This document shows positions 17,217-27,060 of a stretch of 64,000 bases of DNA, piece by piece. Below the pieces are notes generated by a model that saw only the letters and a list, made by a program, of their open reading frames with translations, was not told the DNA's origin and did not search any database. This stretch comes from Streptomyces sp. CB02366 (GTDB lineage Bacteria; Actinomycetota; Actinomycetes; Streptomycetales; Streptomycetaceae), in the NCBI RefSeq assembly GCF_001905905.1, contig NZ_LIVT01000003.1:1131001-1195000 (forward strand), read 5' to 3'. Each line of letters opens with the position of its first letter. Position 1 is the stretch's first letter. The position numbers and the translations under genes are program-made.

Positions 17217-17260
17217 GGGGGGCCGGGAGAGCGGATCGCACGCTCTCCCGGCCCCCCTTT
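17217..17260 (+). terminator. dnaK operon terminator
   Basis: A perfect 17-bp stem (17217-17233 with 17241-17257) and 7-nt loop are followed by TTT, 29 bp after hspR. Confidence 0.93.
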
Positions 17261-17329
17261 CGCTTACGTGCCGGACGCCCCGCTCACGTGCCGGGCGCCT
17301 CGCGTACGTACGTGGGGCGCCCGTCCCCT

Positions 17330-17854
17330 CTACGGCAGGAACTCGCTGACCGCCTCGACCAGCATCATCCACATCGGCTGGCCGCCGGTGCCGAAGGCGG
17401 CCGCCAGCGTGTAGGCGATCGCCGCGTCCAGAGGCTCCACCGAGGCGCCGTCCCGCCACTCGGCCAGGACCCGGCGGTCGCCGCCCGAGGAGAAGTCCCC
17501 GAGGCGCTTGCCGTCGCGGAGGAGCCGGCTGCTCGGGATGGAGTCGGGTACGAGCCGGTAGGACGTGCCCGCGCAGCGGACGTCGACGCGGTAGGTGCGG
17601 CGGCGGAGCTTTCCCTTGCCGGGCTTGATCGTCGCCTCCCGGCCGTCCACGGTGAGGGTGAGGCGGCGGGGGTCGCGGGTGCCGATGGCGATGTGGTCGT
17701 CGACCGCGGCGCCGGGGGCGCGGGTGAGGACGACGCGCGGGATGCGTTCGCCGCTCACGGTGATCGTCCCGCCGTGTTCTCCGGCGAGTTCGACCAGGAT
17801 GGACCCGAACCGGTCGTCCTCGACGGCGGCGGGCAGGGGGGTGGTGTCGGTCAT
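17330..17854 (-). CDS. Conserved protein of unknown function, 174 aa
   Basis: The protein starts at an ATG (MTDTTPLPAAVEDDRFG). It is soluble, with a beta-rich first half (GTITVSGERIPRVVL, RRLTLTVDGREATIKPGKGKLRRRTYRVDV) containing a basic patch, and a helical hydrophobic C-terminus (AIAYTLAAAFGTGGQPMWMMLVEAVSEFLP) that looks like an interaction surface more than a membrane helix. I recognise no named domain, though similar proteins seem common in Streptomyces. Convergent with the heat-shock operon. Confidence 0.65.
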   Translation of the reverse strand: MTDTTPLPAAVEDDRFGSILVELAGEHGGTITVSGERIPRVVLTRAPGAAVDDHIAIGTRDPRRLTLTVDGREATIKPGKGKLRRRTYRVDVRCAGTSYRLVPDSIPSSRLLRDGKRLGDFSSGGDRRVLAEWRDGASVEPLDAAIAYTLAAAFGTGGQPMWMMLVEAVSEFLP

Positions 17855-18222
17855 CTGGGCTTCGTGGTCCTTGGAGTCGTCCGGGTGCGCCGGTGAAGCG
17901 CCGCGTCGGCGGATCAGCGGCGCCGGTGCGCCTCTACGATGCCCGAGCCGGCCGGGAGCGCGACGGGCCGGGTGCGGCCGGAGCCGCTGTGGCGGACGGG
18001 TCCGGGTGGACGTGCCGGAGGCGGGCGCCGGGGCTGCTCGTGGCGCGGGAATCGACGCGCGCCGCCGGAACGCGTCACGCGCCGGACGCCCGGACCGCCC
18101 CGTACGGGCGGGCCACCGGCCCGCGTGATTCGGCCTTTCCCCGGGGCGAGTGCCCTGTTCTGCCGTCGCCGGTGAATACGCGGGGCCCCGCCGGGGCGCG
18201 ACAGGAGAGAACCGGACGGTTT
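17855..18222. other. Intergenic stretch with no supported gene
   Basis: These 368 bp separate two minus-strand genes. Open frames here are Arg/Gly/Ala-rich and unconvincing. It should contain the promoter of the 174-aa gene and the end of the LuxR-type regulator transcript; I see no strong terminator or repeat. Confidence 0.5.
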
Positions 18223-19203
18223 TCAGGAACCCGGCTCGAGAATCCCCGAGCGTGCTATCAGGTAACCGAGTTGGGCCCGGCTGGTGCTCCCGAGTGTGGC
18301 GTTCATCTTGGCTATGTGCGCCCGGCAGGTCCGGACGTTCATTCCCAGGCGGCGGGCGATCGAGTCGTCGACGTGGCCTTCGACGAGGAGTTGGGCGATG
18401 GAGCGCTGGACGCCGCTGATTCCGGCCGGGGTGGGGTTGTAGGTGACCTCGTCCAGGAGCGGGGTGGCGCGCTGCCAGAGCTGTTCGAAGACCCTGATGA
18501 GGTAGGAGACGAGGCCCGGATGCCGGAGCTCCAGTGCGACGGTCCGGTCGTCCTGGGCGGGTATGAAGGCGACGGTTCGGTCGAAGATGAGCATGCGCTC
18601 GACCAATTCCTCCAGGGTGCGGATTTCGACCCCCGCGGCGAGTCGCTCCGCATAGACGAATGTGCCCTGGTGGTGTCGCACGGTGTGCTGATAGAGGGTG
18701 CGGATTCCGACGCCCCGGTCGATCACGGCCTTGCCGCGTTCGAGCCCCTTGCTGAGGATGTCCTCGCTGCGGCCGCCCCCGGGCTGGACGGTGAGCACCT
18801 CGCTGGTGCAGTCGGCGGTGGCCACGTCGATGGCCGCGTTGATGCGTGTACTGCCTTCCAGCACGGTGATGGCGTGGGTCGTGGGGGGATCCTGGGCGCT
18901 GATGTCCATGAAAGGTTCGAAGGACTCGGTCAGTTGCAGGGAATGCCGTCTGCGTTCCTGGATCTCGCGTTCTATGGGGTGCAGATGCTGGGCGAGAGCG
19001 GCCGAGGGAGGCATCGGCCGGAGCCAGGCGGCATCGTCCGGATCCGGGTGGAGCAGGGCGAAGTCCATCAGGCAGGGGGCCGGTTCGGCGTCGGCGCGAG
19101 GCAGGCGGCCGGTCCTCAGGGCCTGGGCGTAGAGACGCTGTCCCGCATCGCACAGATCGGTGATGCCGTGAGGATGTGCCGCTTTTGTCTCGCTTGTGGC
19201 CAT
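18223..19203 (-). CDS. LuxR-type (helix-turn-helix) regulator
   Basis: This 326-aa protein starts at ATG 19203. Residues 1-250 form a helical and alpha/beta region resembling the sensor part of Streptomyces LuxR-like regulators (a central TVLEGSTRINAAIDVATADCTSEVLTVQPGG, read in parts, is a PLDc/TrmB-like strand pattern). Residues 265-322 hold a GerE-type DNA-binding domain: QRSIAQLLVEGHVDDSIARRLGMNVRTCRAHIAKM. No response-regulator receiver is present, so it probably senses a ligand or peptide. It is divergent from a small exported peptide gene, and a 26-bp palindrome lies 12 bp from its start, its likely binding site. Confidence 0.85.
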   Translation of the reverse strand: MATSETKAAHPHGITDLCDAGQRLYAQALRTGRLPRADAEPAPCLMDFALLHPDPDDAAWLRPMPPSAALAQHLHPIEREIQERRRHSLQLTESFEPFMDISAQDPPTTHAITVLEGSTRINAAIDVATADCTSEVLTVQPGGGRSEDILSKGLERGKAVIDRGVGIRTLYQHTVRHHQGTFVYAERLAAGVEIRTLEELVERMLIFDRTVAFIPAQDDRTVALELRHPGLVSYLIRVFEQLWQRATPLLDEVTYNPTPAGISGVQRSIAQLLVEGHVDDSIARRLGMNVRTCRAHIAKMNATLGSTSRAQLGYLIARSGILEPGS

Positions 19204-19215
19204 ATCTCCACCCCC

Positions 19216-19241
19216 CATGTTCCTGTACCTACAGGAACATG
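19216..19241. promoter_or_regulatory. 26-bp palindromic operator
   Basis: Perfect 12-bp arms CATGTTCCTGTA / TACAGGAACATG surround a CC centre. It lies 12 bp upstream of the LuxR-type gene start and 60 bp upstream of the exported-peptide gene, so one protein bound here could control both. AT content is high compared with the surroundings. Confidence 0.8.
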
Positions 19242-19301
19242 ATGCATCGACCCGGTGGTGTTCGAGTGCCCAGGTGGGACATCGTCTTTGGTGCGGGGGA
19301 G

Positions 19302-19520
19302 ATGAATCCATCAAGTGAGGACGAAGCCGAAATGTATAAGCGAATGCTTCGCTCGGTGCTTGCCACTGCGTTCGTAGGAACCTTGGCCCTCATGGCGGTG
19401 TCCGCCCAGGGGGCCGGGGACATCACCTGGGGCGCCCCGACGGCGGAGTCGGCGCCGACGGCGAACCTGGCCGCGCCCGGTGATATCACCTGGGACTCGA
19501 CGGCCGCCACGGGCGCATGA
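19302..19520 (+). CDS. Tiny exported peptide with two GDITW motifs
   Basis: The gene encodes 72 aa from ATG 19302 (GGGGGAG directly upstream), or 62 aa from ATG 19332. A signal sequence follows: basic YKRMLR, a hydrophobic core SVLATAFVGTLALMAV, and a likely signal-peptidase site VSA|Q. The mature part of about 37 residues has two near copies of one motif: GAGDITWGAP and AAPGDITWDST, joined by an Ala/Thr/Pro-rich linker. It lacks Cys. The next gene overlaps its stop (ATGA). I know no family with this pattern. It could be a secreted signal precursor or a modified peptide; the repeated pentapeptide is the obvious candidate for the active unit. Confidence 0.75.
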   Translation: MNPSSEDEAEMYKRMLRSVLATAFVGTLALMAVSAQGAGDITWGAPTAESAPTANLAAPGDITWDSTAATGA

Positions 19521-19837
19521 GCACCCCGCCGGACGACCGCACCTTCCGGCGCGAGATGGCGACCGCCTATCGCTCAGGGTGGCATTTCATCGATCTGCTC
19601 ACGGCCCTCCCCCGACGGGGCGATTCGTTGATGGTCACCCTGTTCGGAGAGCCGGTCGTCGTGGTGATGGAGGAGGACGAGGACGTCCGCGCCTATCGCT
19701 GTCTCCGCCGGCCGCGTGGTGCGCCGCAGCCGGTTCGCTGTGCCGTCAGGTACGGCATGATCTTCGTCAACCTCGATCAGCGGGACCACGAGCTGTTCGA
19801 CGCAGAACCCCTTTCCGCCACCCCCCGCAGTGCCTGA
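19517..19837 (+). CDS. Rieske-like small protein without cluster ligands
   Basis: This 106-aa cytosolic protein is translationally coupled to the GDITW peptide gene. Its layout resembles the Rieske domain of ring-hydroxylating oxygenases: YRSGWHFIDLLTALPRRGD, then FGEPVVVVMEEDEDVRAYRC, then RYGMIFVNLD. The positions where CxH and CxxH ligands should stand (RCLRRPRGAPQPVRC) keep two Cys but no His, so a 2Fe-2S cluster is unlikely. It may be a degenerate Rieske fold used for binding. Function unknown; probably works with the peptide or its regulator. Confidence 0.6.
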   Translation: MSTPPDDRTFRREMATAYRSGWHFIDLLTALPRRGDSLMVTLFGEPVVVVMEEDEDVRAYRCLRRPRGAPQPVRCAVRYGMIFVNLDQRDHELFDAEPLSATPRSA

Positions 19838-19885
19838 GCGATTCCCCCGTCGTCACCCGTCGCTCCAGGCGCTTCCCCCACACAG

Positions 19886-19918
19886 CGGCGCCACCGTGAC
19901 CTGAACACGGTGGCGCCG
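19886..19918 (+). terminator. Terminator of the GDITW peptide operon
   Basis: A perfect 13-bp stem (CGGCGCCACCGTG / CACGGTGGCGCCG) with 7-nt loop is followed by TTGTG, 49 bp after the last gene. Confidence 0.85.
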
Positions 19919-19973
19919 TTGTGCTGCTCCGGGAGCTGAGGCCGGGACCGGAGCCGTTCACCCCGGGCCTGAA

Positions 19974-20041
19974 CCCGGACCCCGGACCCCGGACCCCGGA
20001 CCCCGGACGTCGGACGTCGGACGTCGGACGTCGGACCCGGA
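19974..20041. repeat. Heptanucleotide repeat tract
   Basis: About four copies of CCCCGGA run into four copies of CGTCGGA and end with CCCGGA, just beyond the stop codon of the PPOX-type gene. Such a tract is prone to slippage; no coding role is evident. Confidence 0.85.
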
Positions 20042-20046
20042 CGGTC

Positions 20047-20448
20047 TCAGACCTTGCCGAGCGCCCGGTCGAGCGTGATCTCGACGACGACCCGGGTCGG
20101 GTTGATCCGCGGGGGGCGTCCGTAGCGCTCCTCGTGGCGGGCCTCGGCGTCCTTGACGGCCTCCGGCTCGGTACGGACGACCGCGCGGCCCTCCAGGGTT
20201 GCCCAGCGGGCCCGGTCGATCTGGCAGACGGCCACCCGCGCCCCCTCGGGCCCCGCCGCGCGGATGTGGGCGACCTTCCGGCTCCCCCCGTCGGTGATCA
20301 CGCGCGCCACCCCGGCCTCCGGGTCGTACGTCACGCACACCGGCACCACGTGGGGCGTGCCGTCCGGGCGGGGGGTCGTCAGCGTGGACAGGTGGTTCTC
20401 GCGCCAGAACGCGACGTATTCGGGTGAGGGGTTGTGTACGTCTGCCAT
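20047..20448 (-). CDS. PPOX-class F420/FMN-binding oxidoreductase
   Basis: This 133-aa split-barrel protein resembles the pyridoxamine-5'-phosphate-oxidase-like F420-dependent family of actinobacteria. Typical features are the start YVAFWRENHLSTLTTPRPDGTPHVVPVCVTYD, the KVAHIRAAGPEGARVAVCQID strand pair and the final RVVVEITLDRALGKV. Such proteins bind F420 or FMN and reduce small molecules such as quinones or biliverdin; the substrate is not deducible. It starts at ATG 20448, divergent from clpB. Confidence 0.85.
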   Translation of the reverse strand: MADVHNPSPEYVAFWRENHLSTLTTPRPDGTPHVVPVCVTYDPEAGVARVITDGGSRKVAHIRAAGPEGARVAVCQIDRARWATLEGRAVVRTEPEAVKDAEARHEERYGRPPRINPTRVVVEITLDRALGKV

Positions 20449-20667
20449 GGAGGCAGCGTACGAGCCCCCAGGCCGCCGGCCCGCAGCCCCGTGCCCTGCC
20501 GTTCGGCGCCGTCCCGTGTCCCGCCGCCGGTCACCGGTCCCGCCGGTCACCGGTCACCGGGTCTGCCGGTCACCGGCCGCCGGTCCGCGGCGTGCGCCCC
20601 TGTTTTCCGTGCCCGTTCGCGGCGCCCGTGCCCACCGCATACCGCCCGCGACGCGTGCCGGTCCGCC

Positions 20668-20688
20668 CTTGAGTGGAGTAGACTCAAC
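20668..20688. promoter_or_regulatory. HAIR operator of clpB
   Basis: CTTGAGT-N7-ACTCAAC matches the HspR consensus at all but the last base. It lies 72 bp before the clpB GTG in a 312-bp divergent spacer that has no other supported feature. This places clpB under the HspR encoded earlier in the window. Confidence 0.92.
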
Positions 20689-20760
20689 TTTGTACACGTT
20701 GTTGAAGTCAATGCATGGACCCATGCGCGACCCGCCAGCTGCGAGGAGGAGCAACCACCC

Positions 20761-23352
<2,592 letters not shown>

Positions 23353-23648
23353 CCGGAGGCACGGGGCCCGGAGGGCGCGCGCCGCACCGGAGGCCCCCGG
23401 TGGCCCTGGGAGGTCGCCGGGCGCACCCTGTGGAGGCCGCCGAGGGCCCTCGGCGGCCCTGGGGGGTCGCCGGGTGCTGTGGAGGTCGCCGGGGGCCGCC
23501 GGGGGCGCGGCGGGTGGCCGTGAGGCCCGCGGCGGGCCCCGCCCGCGCACGCCGTCTGTCAGCTTGTGGCGGATAGGGGCCGCGCGGGCTTGCCATGCCC
23601 CGCCTGCCATGGGAGAGGATGGCGGCAACCGCACGAAGGGAAATAACG

Positions 23649-24194
23649 GTGAGCATCGATCCGTCCTCGATTCCTAATTTCGGGGGCCAGCCCGAACCGC
23701 AGGCGGCAGGACCGGAGGGCCCCGTCGTCCCTGACCAGGACCTCGTCAAGCAGCTCCTCGACCAGATGGAGCTGAAGTACGTCGTCGACGACGAGGGCGA
23801 CCTCGCGGCGCCGTGGGAGGAGTTCCGCACGTACTTCATGTTCCGCGGCGAGGCGGAGCAGCAGGTCTTCTCGGTCCGTACGTTCTACGACCGCCCGCAC
23901 GACCTGGACCAGCGTCCCGTCCTGCTGGACGCCATCGACGACTGGAACCGCCGCACCCTGTGGCCCAAGGTCTACACCCACGCCCACGAGGGCGAGGGCG
24001 ACGAGGCGGGTTCCGTCCGGCTGATCGGTGAGGCGCAGATGCTCATCGGCACCGGCGTGAGCCTGGAGCACTTCGTCTCCTCGACGGTGAGCTGGGTGCG
24101 CGCCTCGATCGAGTTCGACAAGTGGCTGGTCGAACACCTCGGCCTCCAGCCCGCCGAGGACAAGCCGGAGGGCGAGGAGCCCGCGGGCGCCTGA
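23649..24194 (+). CDS. YbjN-domain protein
   Basis: This 181-aa protein starts at GTG with AAGGGA 8 bp upstream. Residues 30-165 match the YbjN fold, which resembles type III secretion chaperones: VVDDEGDLAAPWEEFRTYFMFRGEAEQQVFSVRTFYDR, and VSLEHFVSSTVSWVRASIEFDKWL. YbjN proteins act as chaperone- or tRNA-synthetase-like regulators in some bacteria, but the Streptomyces role is unknown. The disordered acidic C-terminus ends EGEEPAGA. It follows clpB by about 300 bp of very GC-rich DNA. Confidence 0.85.
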   Translation: MSIDPSSIPNFGGQPEPQAAGPEGPVVPDQDLVKQLLDQMELKYVVDDEGDLAAPWEEFRTYFMFRGEAEQQVFSVRTFYDRPHDLDQRPVLLDAIDDWNRRTLWPKVYTHAHEGEGDEAGSVRLIGEAQMLIGTGVSLEHFVSSTVSWVRASIEFDKWLVEHLGLQPAEDKPEGEEPAGA

Positions 24195-24207
24195 GCCCCT
24201 GCGACGA

Positions 24208-24259
24208 AGGCCCCGGTCCGGGAGGCCCCGGTCCGGAAAGTCCCGGTCCGGAAGGCCCG
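24208..24259. repeat. About 3.5 copies of a 15-bp repeat
   Basis: The unit AGGCCCCGGTCCGGR is repeated head to tail with minor changes directly after the YbjN gene and just before its terminator. Confidence 0.75.
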
Positions 24260-24271
24260 GCGACGAAGGCC

Positions 24272-24312
24272 ACGGCCCGGGAGGCGGTCACCACGACCGG
24301 CTCCCGGGCCGT
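24272..24312. terminator. Convergent terminator
   Basis: ACGGCCCGGGAG pairs with CTCCCGGGCCGT; inside, CGGTC pairs with GACCG around a 5-nt loop. TTTCC follows on the plus strand. It lies between the convergent YbjN and aminotransferase genes. Confidence 0.85.
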
Positions 24313-24357
24313 TTCCGTGGGCGGGCCCGTCGCCGTGTCCGGGCCGCCGTCCCGTGC

Positions 24358-25566
24358 TCAGCCCAGTCCGCCCAGCCGTTCCACCGCCTCCTCCAGCACT
24401 TCGTCCTTCTTGCAGAAGGTGAAGCGGACCTGGCTACGGCCTGCCTCGGGGTCGTCGTAGAAGACCGAGTTGGGTACCGCCGCCACCCCGCAGCGCTCCG
24501 GCAGGGCGCGGCAGAAGGCGTAGGCGTCCTTCTCGCCCAAGGGGGCGATGTCGGTGGTGATGAAGTACGTCCCCTGCGGCTCGTACACCCGGAAGCCCGC
24601 CGCCCGCAGCCCCTCGGCCAGCAGGTCCCGCTTGCGGAGCATGTCCGCGCGGAACCCCGCGAAGAACGTGTCCGGCAGGGCCAGCGCCTCCGCGATCGCG
24701 TACTGGAAGGGGCCGCCGCTCACGAAGGTCAGGTACTGCTTCGCCGAGCGCACCGCCGCCACCAGCGGCGCGTCCCCGGTGACCCAGCCCACCTTCCAGC
24801 CCGTGTACGAGAACGTCTTGCCCGAGGACGAGATCGAGACCGTGCGACCGCGCATCCCCGGGAGCGCGGCGATCGGGTGGTGCGCCCCCGTGAAGACCAG
24901 GTGCTCGTACACCTCGTCGGTGACCACCAGCAGGTCGTGCTCCACCGCGAGGGCGGCGATCCCGGCCAGTTCGTCCGGGGTGAGCACGGCGCCGGTCGGG
25001 TTGTGCGGGGTGTTCAGGAGCAGCAGGCGGGTGCGCGGGGTGATCAGGGAGCGCAGTTCGTCGAGGTCGGGGCGGAAACCGGGAGCGCGCAGGGTGAGCG
25101 GAACGCGCCGCGCGCCCGCCATGGCGATGCAGGCGGCGTACGAGTCGTAGTACGGCTCGAACGCGATGACCTCGTCCCCGGGCTCCAGGAGGGCCAGCAG
25201 GGAGGCGGCGATCGCCTCGGTGGCCCCGGTGGTCACCAGCACCTCCGTCTCCGGGGACCAGCTCAGGCCGTAGAAGCGCTCCTGATGGGCGGCGACGGCG
25301 GCGCGCAGTTCCGGCACGCCGGGGCCCGGCGGGTACTGGTTGCCGTGCCCGGCGCGCAGCGCCCGGACCGCCGCCTCGCGGATCTCCTCGGGGCCGTCGG
25401 CGTCGGGGAAGCCCTGGCCGAGGTTGATCGAACCGGTCCGCACGGCCAGTGCGGACATCTCGGCGAAGATCGTCGTGCCGAACGCGGCGAGGCGGCGGTT
25501 GAGCAGCGGCCGCCCCTCCCGTGCCGGGGCTGGCTGAGTGGCTCGTCCCTGTGTCATGAGCGCCAT
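24358..25566 (-). CDS. PLP-dependent class I/II aminotransferase
   Basis: About 400 aa, fold-type I. Landmarks: LGQGFPDADGPEEI near residue 50, the NxPHNPTG substrate segment (LLLNTPHNPTGAVL), DEVYEHLVF, and the PLP lysine in SSSGKTFSYTGWKVGW. It resembles the YbdL/kynurenine-aminotransferase/methionine-aminotransferase subgroup, which transfers the amino group of aromatic or sulfur amino acids. Kynurenine is one possible substrate given the kynA-kynU genes 11 kb away, but this is speculative. ATG at 25557 is an equally likely start. Confidence 0.9.
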   Translation of the reverse strand: MALMTQGRATQPAPAREGRPLLNRRLAAFGTTIFAEMSALAVRTGSINLGQGFPDADGPEEIREAAVRALRAGHGNQYPPGPGVPELRAAVAAHQERFYGLSWSPETEVLVTTGATEAIAASLLALLEPGDEVIAFEPYYDSYAACIAMAGARRVPLTLRAPGFRPDLDELRSLITPRTRLLLLNTPHNPTGAVLTPDELAGIAALAVEHDLLVVTDEVYEHLVFTGAHHPIAALPGMRGRTVSISSSGKTFSYTGWKVGWVTGDAPLVAAVRSAKQYLTFVSGGPFQYAIAEALALPDTFFAGFRADMLRKRDLLAEGLRAAGFRVYEPQGTYFITTDIAPLGEKDAYAFCRALPERCGVAAVPNSVFYDDPEAGRSQVRFTFCKKDEVLEEAVERLGGLG

Positions 25567-25694
25567 CCTGGGCCGAAGCTCTGGACTTGCTCAAGTGCGC
25601 TTTGGCGCGCGAGGCGCGGGGGAATCCCCCTCTCACACATCGACGGGGAAGCGACGGGGGACCTCGCTTCGGGGGAAGAAGGGCGGTGGGGCGC

Positions 25695-25991
25695 ATGGGT
25701 GTCCTCATCTCGGCAGTGGCGGTCGTGGTCGTCGTCGGAGGGCTGCTGGCCGTGCGGCGGTCGGCGTCCGGCGGGTCGCCGAAGTCCAAGGCCAGGGCGA
25801 AGGGGCGGGCGGGGGCCGGTCGCCGGCGTTCCGGGGGCGGAGGGTCCTCCGACGGCGGAGGCGGCGGGTGGGTGAGCGGCGACTCCGGCTCGGGCGACTC
25901 GGGCTCGGGCGGCCACTCCTGCGGAGGCGGCTCGTCCTGCGGGGGCGGTTCGTCCTGCGGTGGTGGCGGCGGTTGCGGCGGCGGCAGCTGA
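25695..25991 (+). CDS. Membrane-anchored Gly/Ser/Cys-rich small protein
   Basis: This 98-aa protein has one N-terminal membrane helix (GVLISAVAVVVVVGGLLAV), a basic stretch (KSKARAKGRAGAGRRR) and a glycine-rich tail with repeated SCGGG units (GGHSCGGGSSCGGGSSCGGGGGCGGGS, read in parts), four Cys in total. The tail resembles metal-binding or anchoring Gly/Cys tails seen in some secreted bacterial proteins and cell-surface TIGR04222-like proteins. No function can be assigned. Divergent from the aminotransferase. Confidence 0.65.
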   Translation: MGVLISAVAVVVVVGGLLAVRRSASGGSPKSKARAKGRAGAGRRRSGGGGSSDGGGGGWVSGDSGSGDSGSGGHSCGGGSSCGGGSSCGGGGGCGGGS

Positions 25992-26471
25992 CGGAGGAGC
26001 GGACCGGGGGCCGGGACCGGCCGCCCCGAGGCGGCCAGGGGCCGGGCCGTCGGCCGGGGCCCGCTGCTTCGTGGCGGTCAGGGGCCGGAAGACCGGTCGG
26101 GGCCGGTTGTGCCGCGATGGCTGTCGACCGGCCGGATCGCGCCGAACGGCACACCGGACCGCGCCACCGTCACCGACAGTGACGCGACGCCGGGCGTCCG
26201 GAGGACGAACTCCCTCCGGACGCCTTTTCGTTGAGCGACGCGGGGATTTCGGATTGAACAAGTGAACCCGTGGGCCCCCGAGGGGATGGAAACTACGGCA
26301 AGTTGGGCGAAAACGCTGTGGGCGCGGTGCACTTCGTGCTTCCCTCGTCGAAGAGAACATTCAGCCCTCGGACCCCAGTTGGACCAGATCGGGCGCTCCC
26401 CACCTCCCACGCGCAGTCTGCCGGGGGCGCCCTGCTGTCCAGGTGTCCATGTGTGTTTGCGGAGCCCACCC
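25992..26471. other. Intergenic stretch with a terminator
   Basis: No convincing gene in these 480 bp. A clear terminator lies at 26193-26228. The last 200 bp are more AT-rich and should hold the promoter of the DUF2617 gene. Confidence 0.55.
26193..26228 (+). terminator. Rho-independent terminator
   Basis: A perfect 12-bp stem (GGCGTCCGGAGG / CCTCCGGACGCC) with 8-nt loop is followed by TTTT. It is about 200 bp after the Gly/Cys-rich protein gene. Confidence 0.85.
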
Positions 26472-26993
26472 ATGCTCACCACCCTCCAGACGGCCTACTC
26501 CGATACCCGCGCCGCCGACCTGGCCTGGATGCTGGGGCGGGAGCCGCTGCCCGCCCTGGCGGTCCTCGACCTCCGGCTCGGCGGGGCCGAACTCCAGTTG
26601 AGGCTGCTCGGCGCCTCCCACCAGGTCCTTCTCCGGGAGGAGGGCGGGAGCTGCTCCGAGACCGTGGCCTGCATGCCCGGCAGCAGTACCCCCCTGCCTC
26701 TCGGCGTCTCGAAGCGCCTCGGCGACCGGGAGTACGAATTCGCCGCCCGCGTCGAGATGCTGACGCAGGGTCAGTTCGCGGGCAGGGCGCAGGAGCTGCT
26801 CGCCCTCGTGAGCGACCACCCGCACGGTCTGGTGGGCACCTTCCCCGGCAGTCCGTACGCCTTCACCGCGATGCTCGCCCAGCGCACCGAGGGCCAGGTG
26901 CGGTGGCGTACCTGGCACGCCTACCCCCAGGAGGGGCAGTTGGTGGTGACCCGGACGCGGGTGGGCGCCCGGGTGCCCGCGGCCGCGGCCTGA
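26472..26993 (+). CDS. DUF2617 family protein
   Basis: This 173-aa protein starts at ATG 26472 (MLTTLQTAYSDTRAADLAWMLG). It matches actinobacterial DUF2617 proteins, which nearly always sit directly before a membrane-fused spermidine-synthase-like gene, as here (67 bp gap). It is soluble with alternating strands and helices (LAVLDLRLGGAELQLRLLGASHQVLL, TRTRVGARVPA). Function unknown; the fixed pairing suggests a shared role with the aminopropyltransferase-like protein. Confidence 0.85.
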   Translation: MLTTLQTAYSDTRAADLAWMLGREPLPALAVLDLRLGGAELQLRLLGASHQVLLREEGGSCSETVACMPGSSTPLPLGVSKRLGDREYEFAARVEMLTQGQFAGRAQELLALVSDHPHGLVGTFPGSPYAFTAMLAQRTEGQVRWRTWHAYPQEGQLVVTRTRVGARVPAAAA

Positions 26994-27060
26994 GAGGGGC
27001 GGCCACTTGCACCCGTGTGGGTGACAAGGTGCGACGGATCAGTGACGTAGCGTTCGCACC

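Noticed and set aside
19302..19837. Lasso or lanthipeptide cluster
   Set aside because: The peptide has no Cys, and no leader peptidase, cyclase or lanthionine synthetase gene is nearby.
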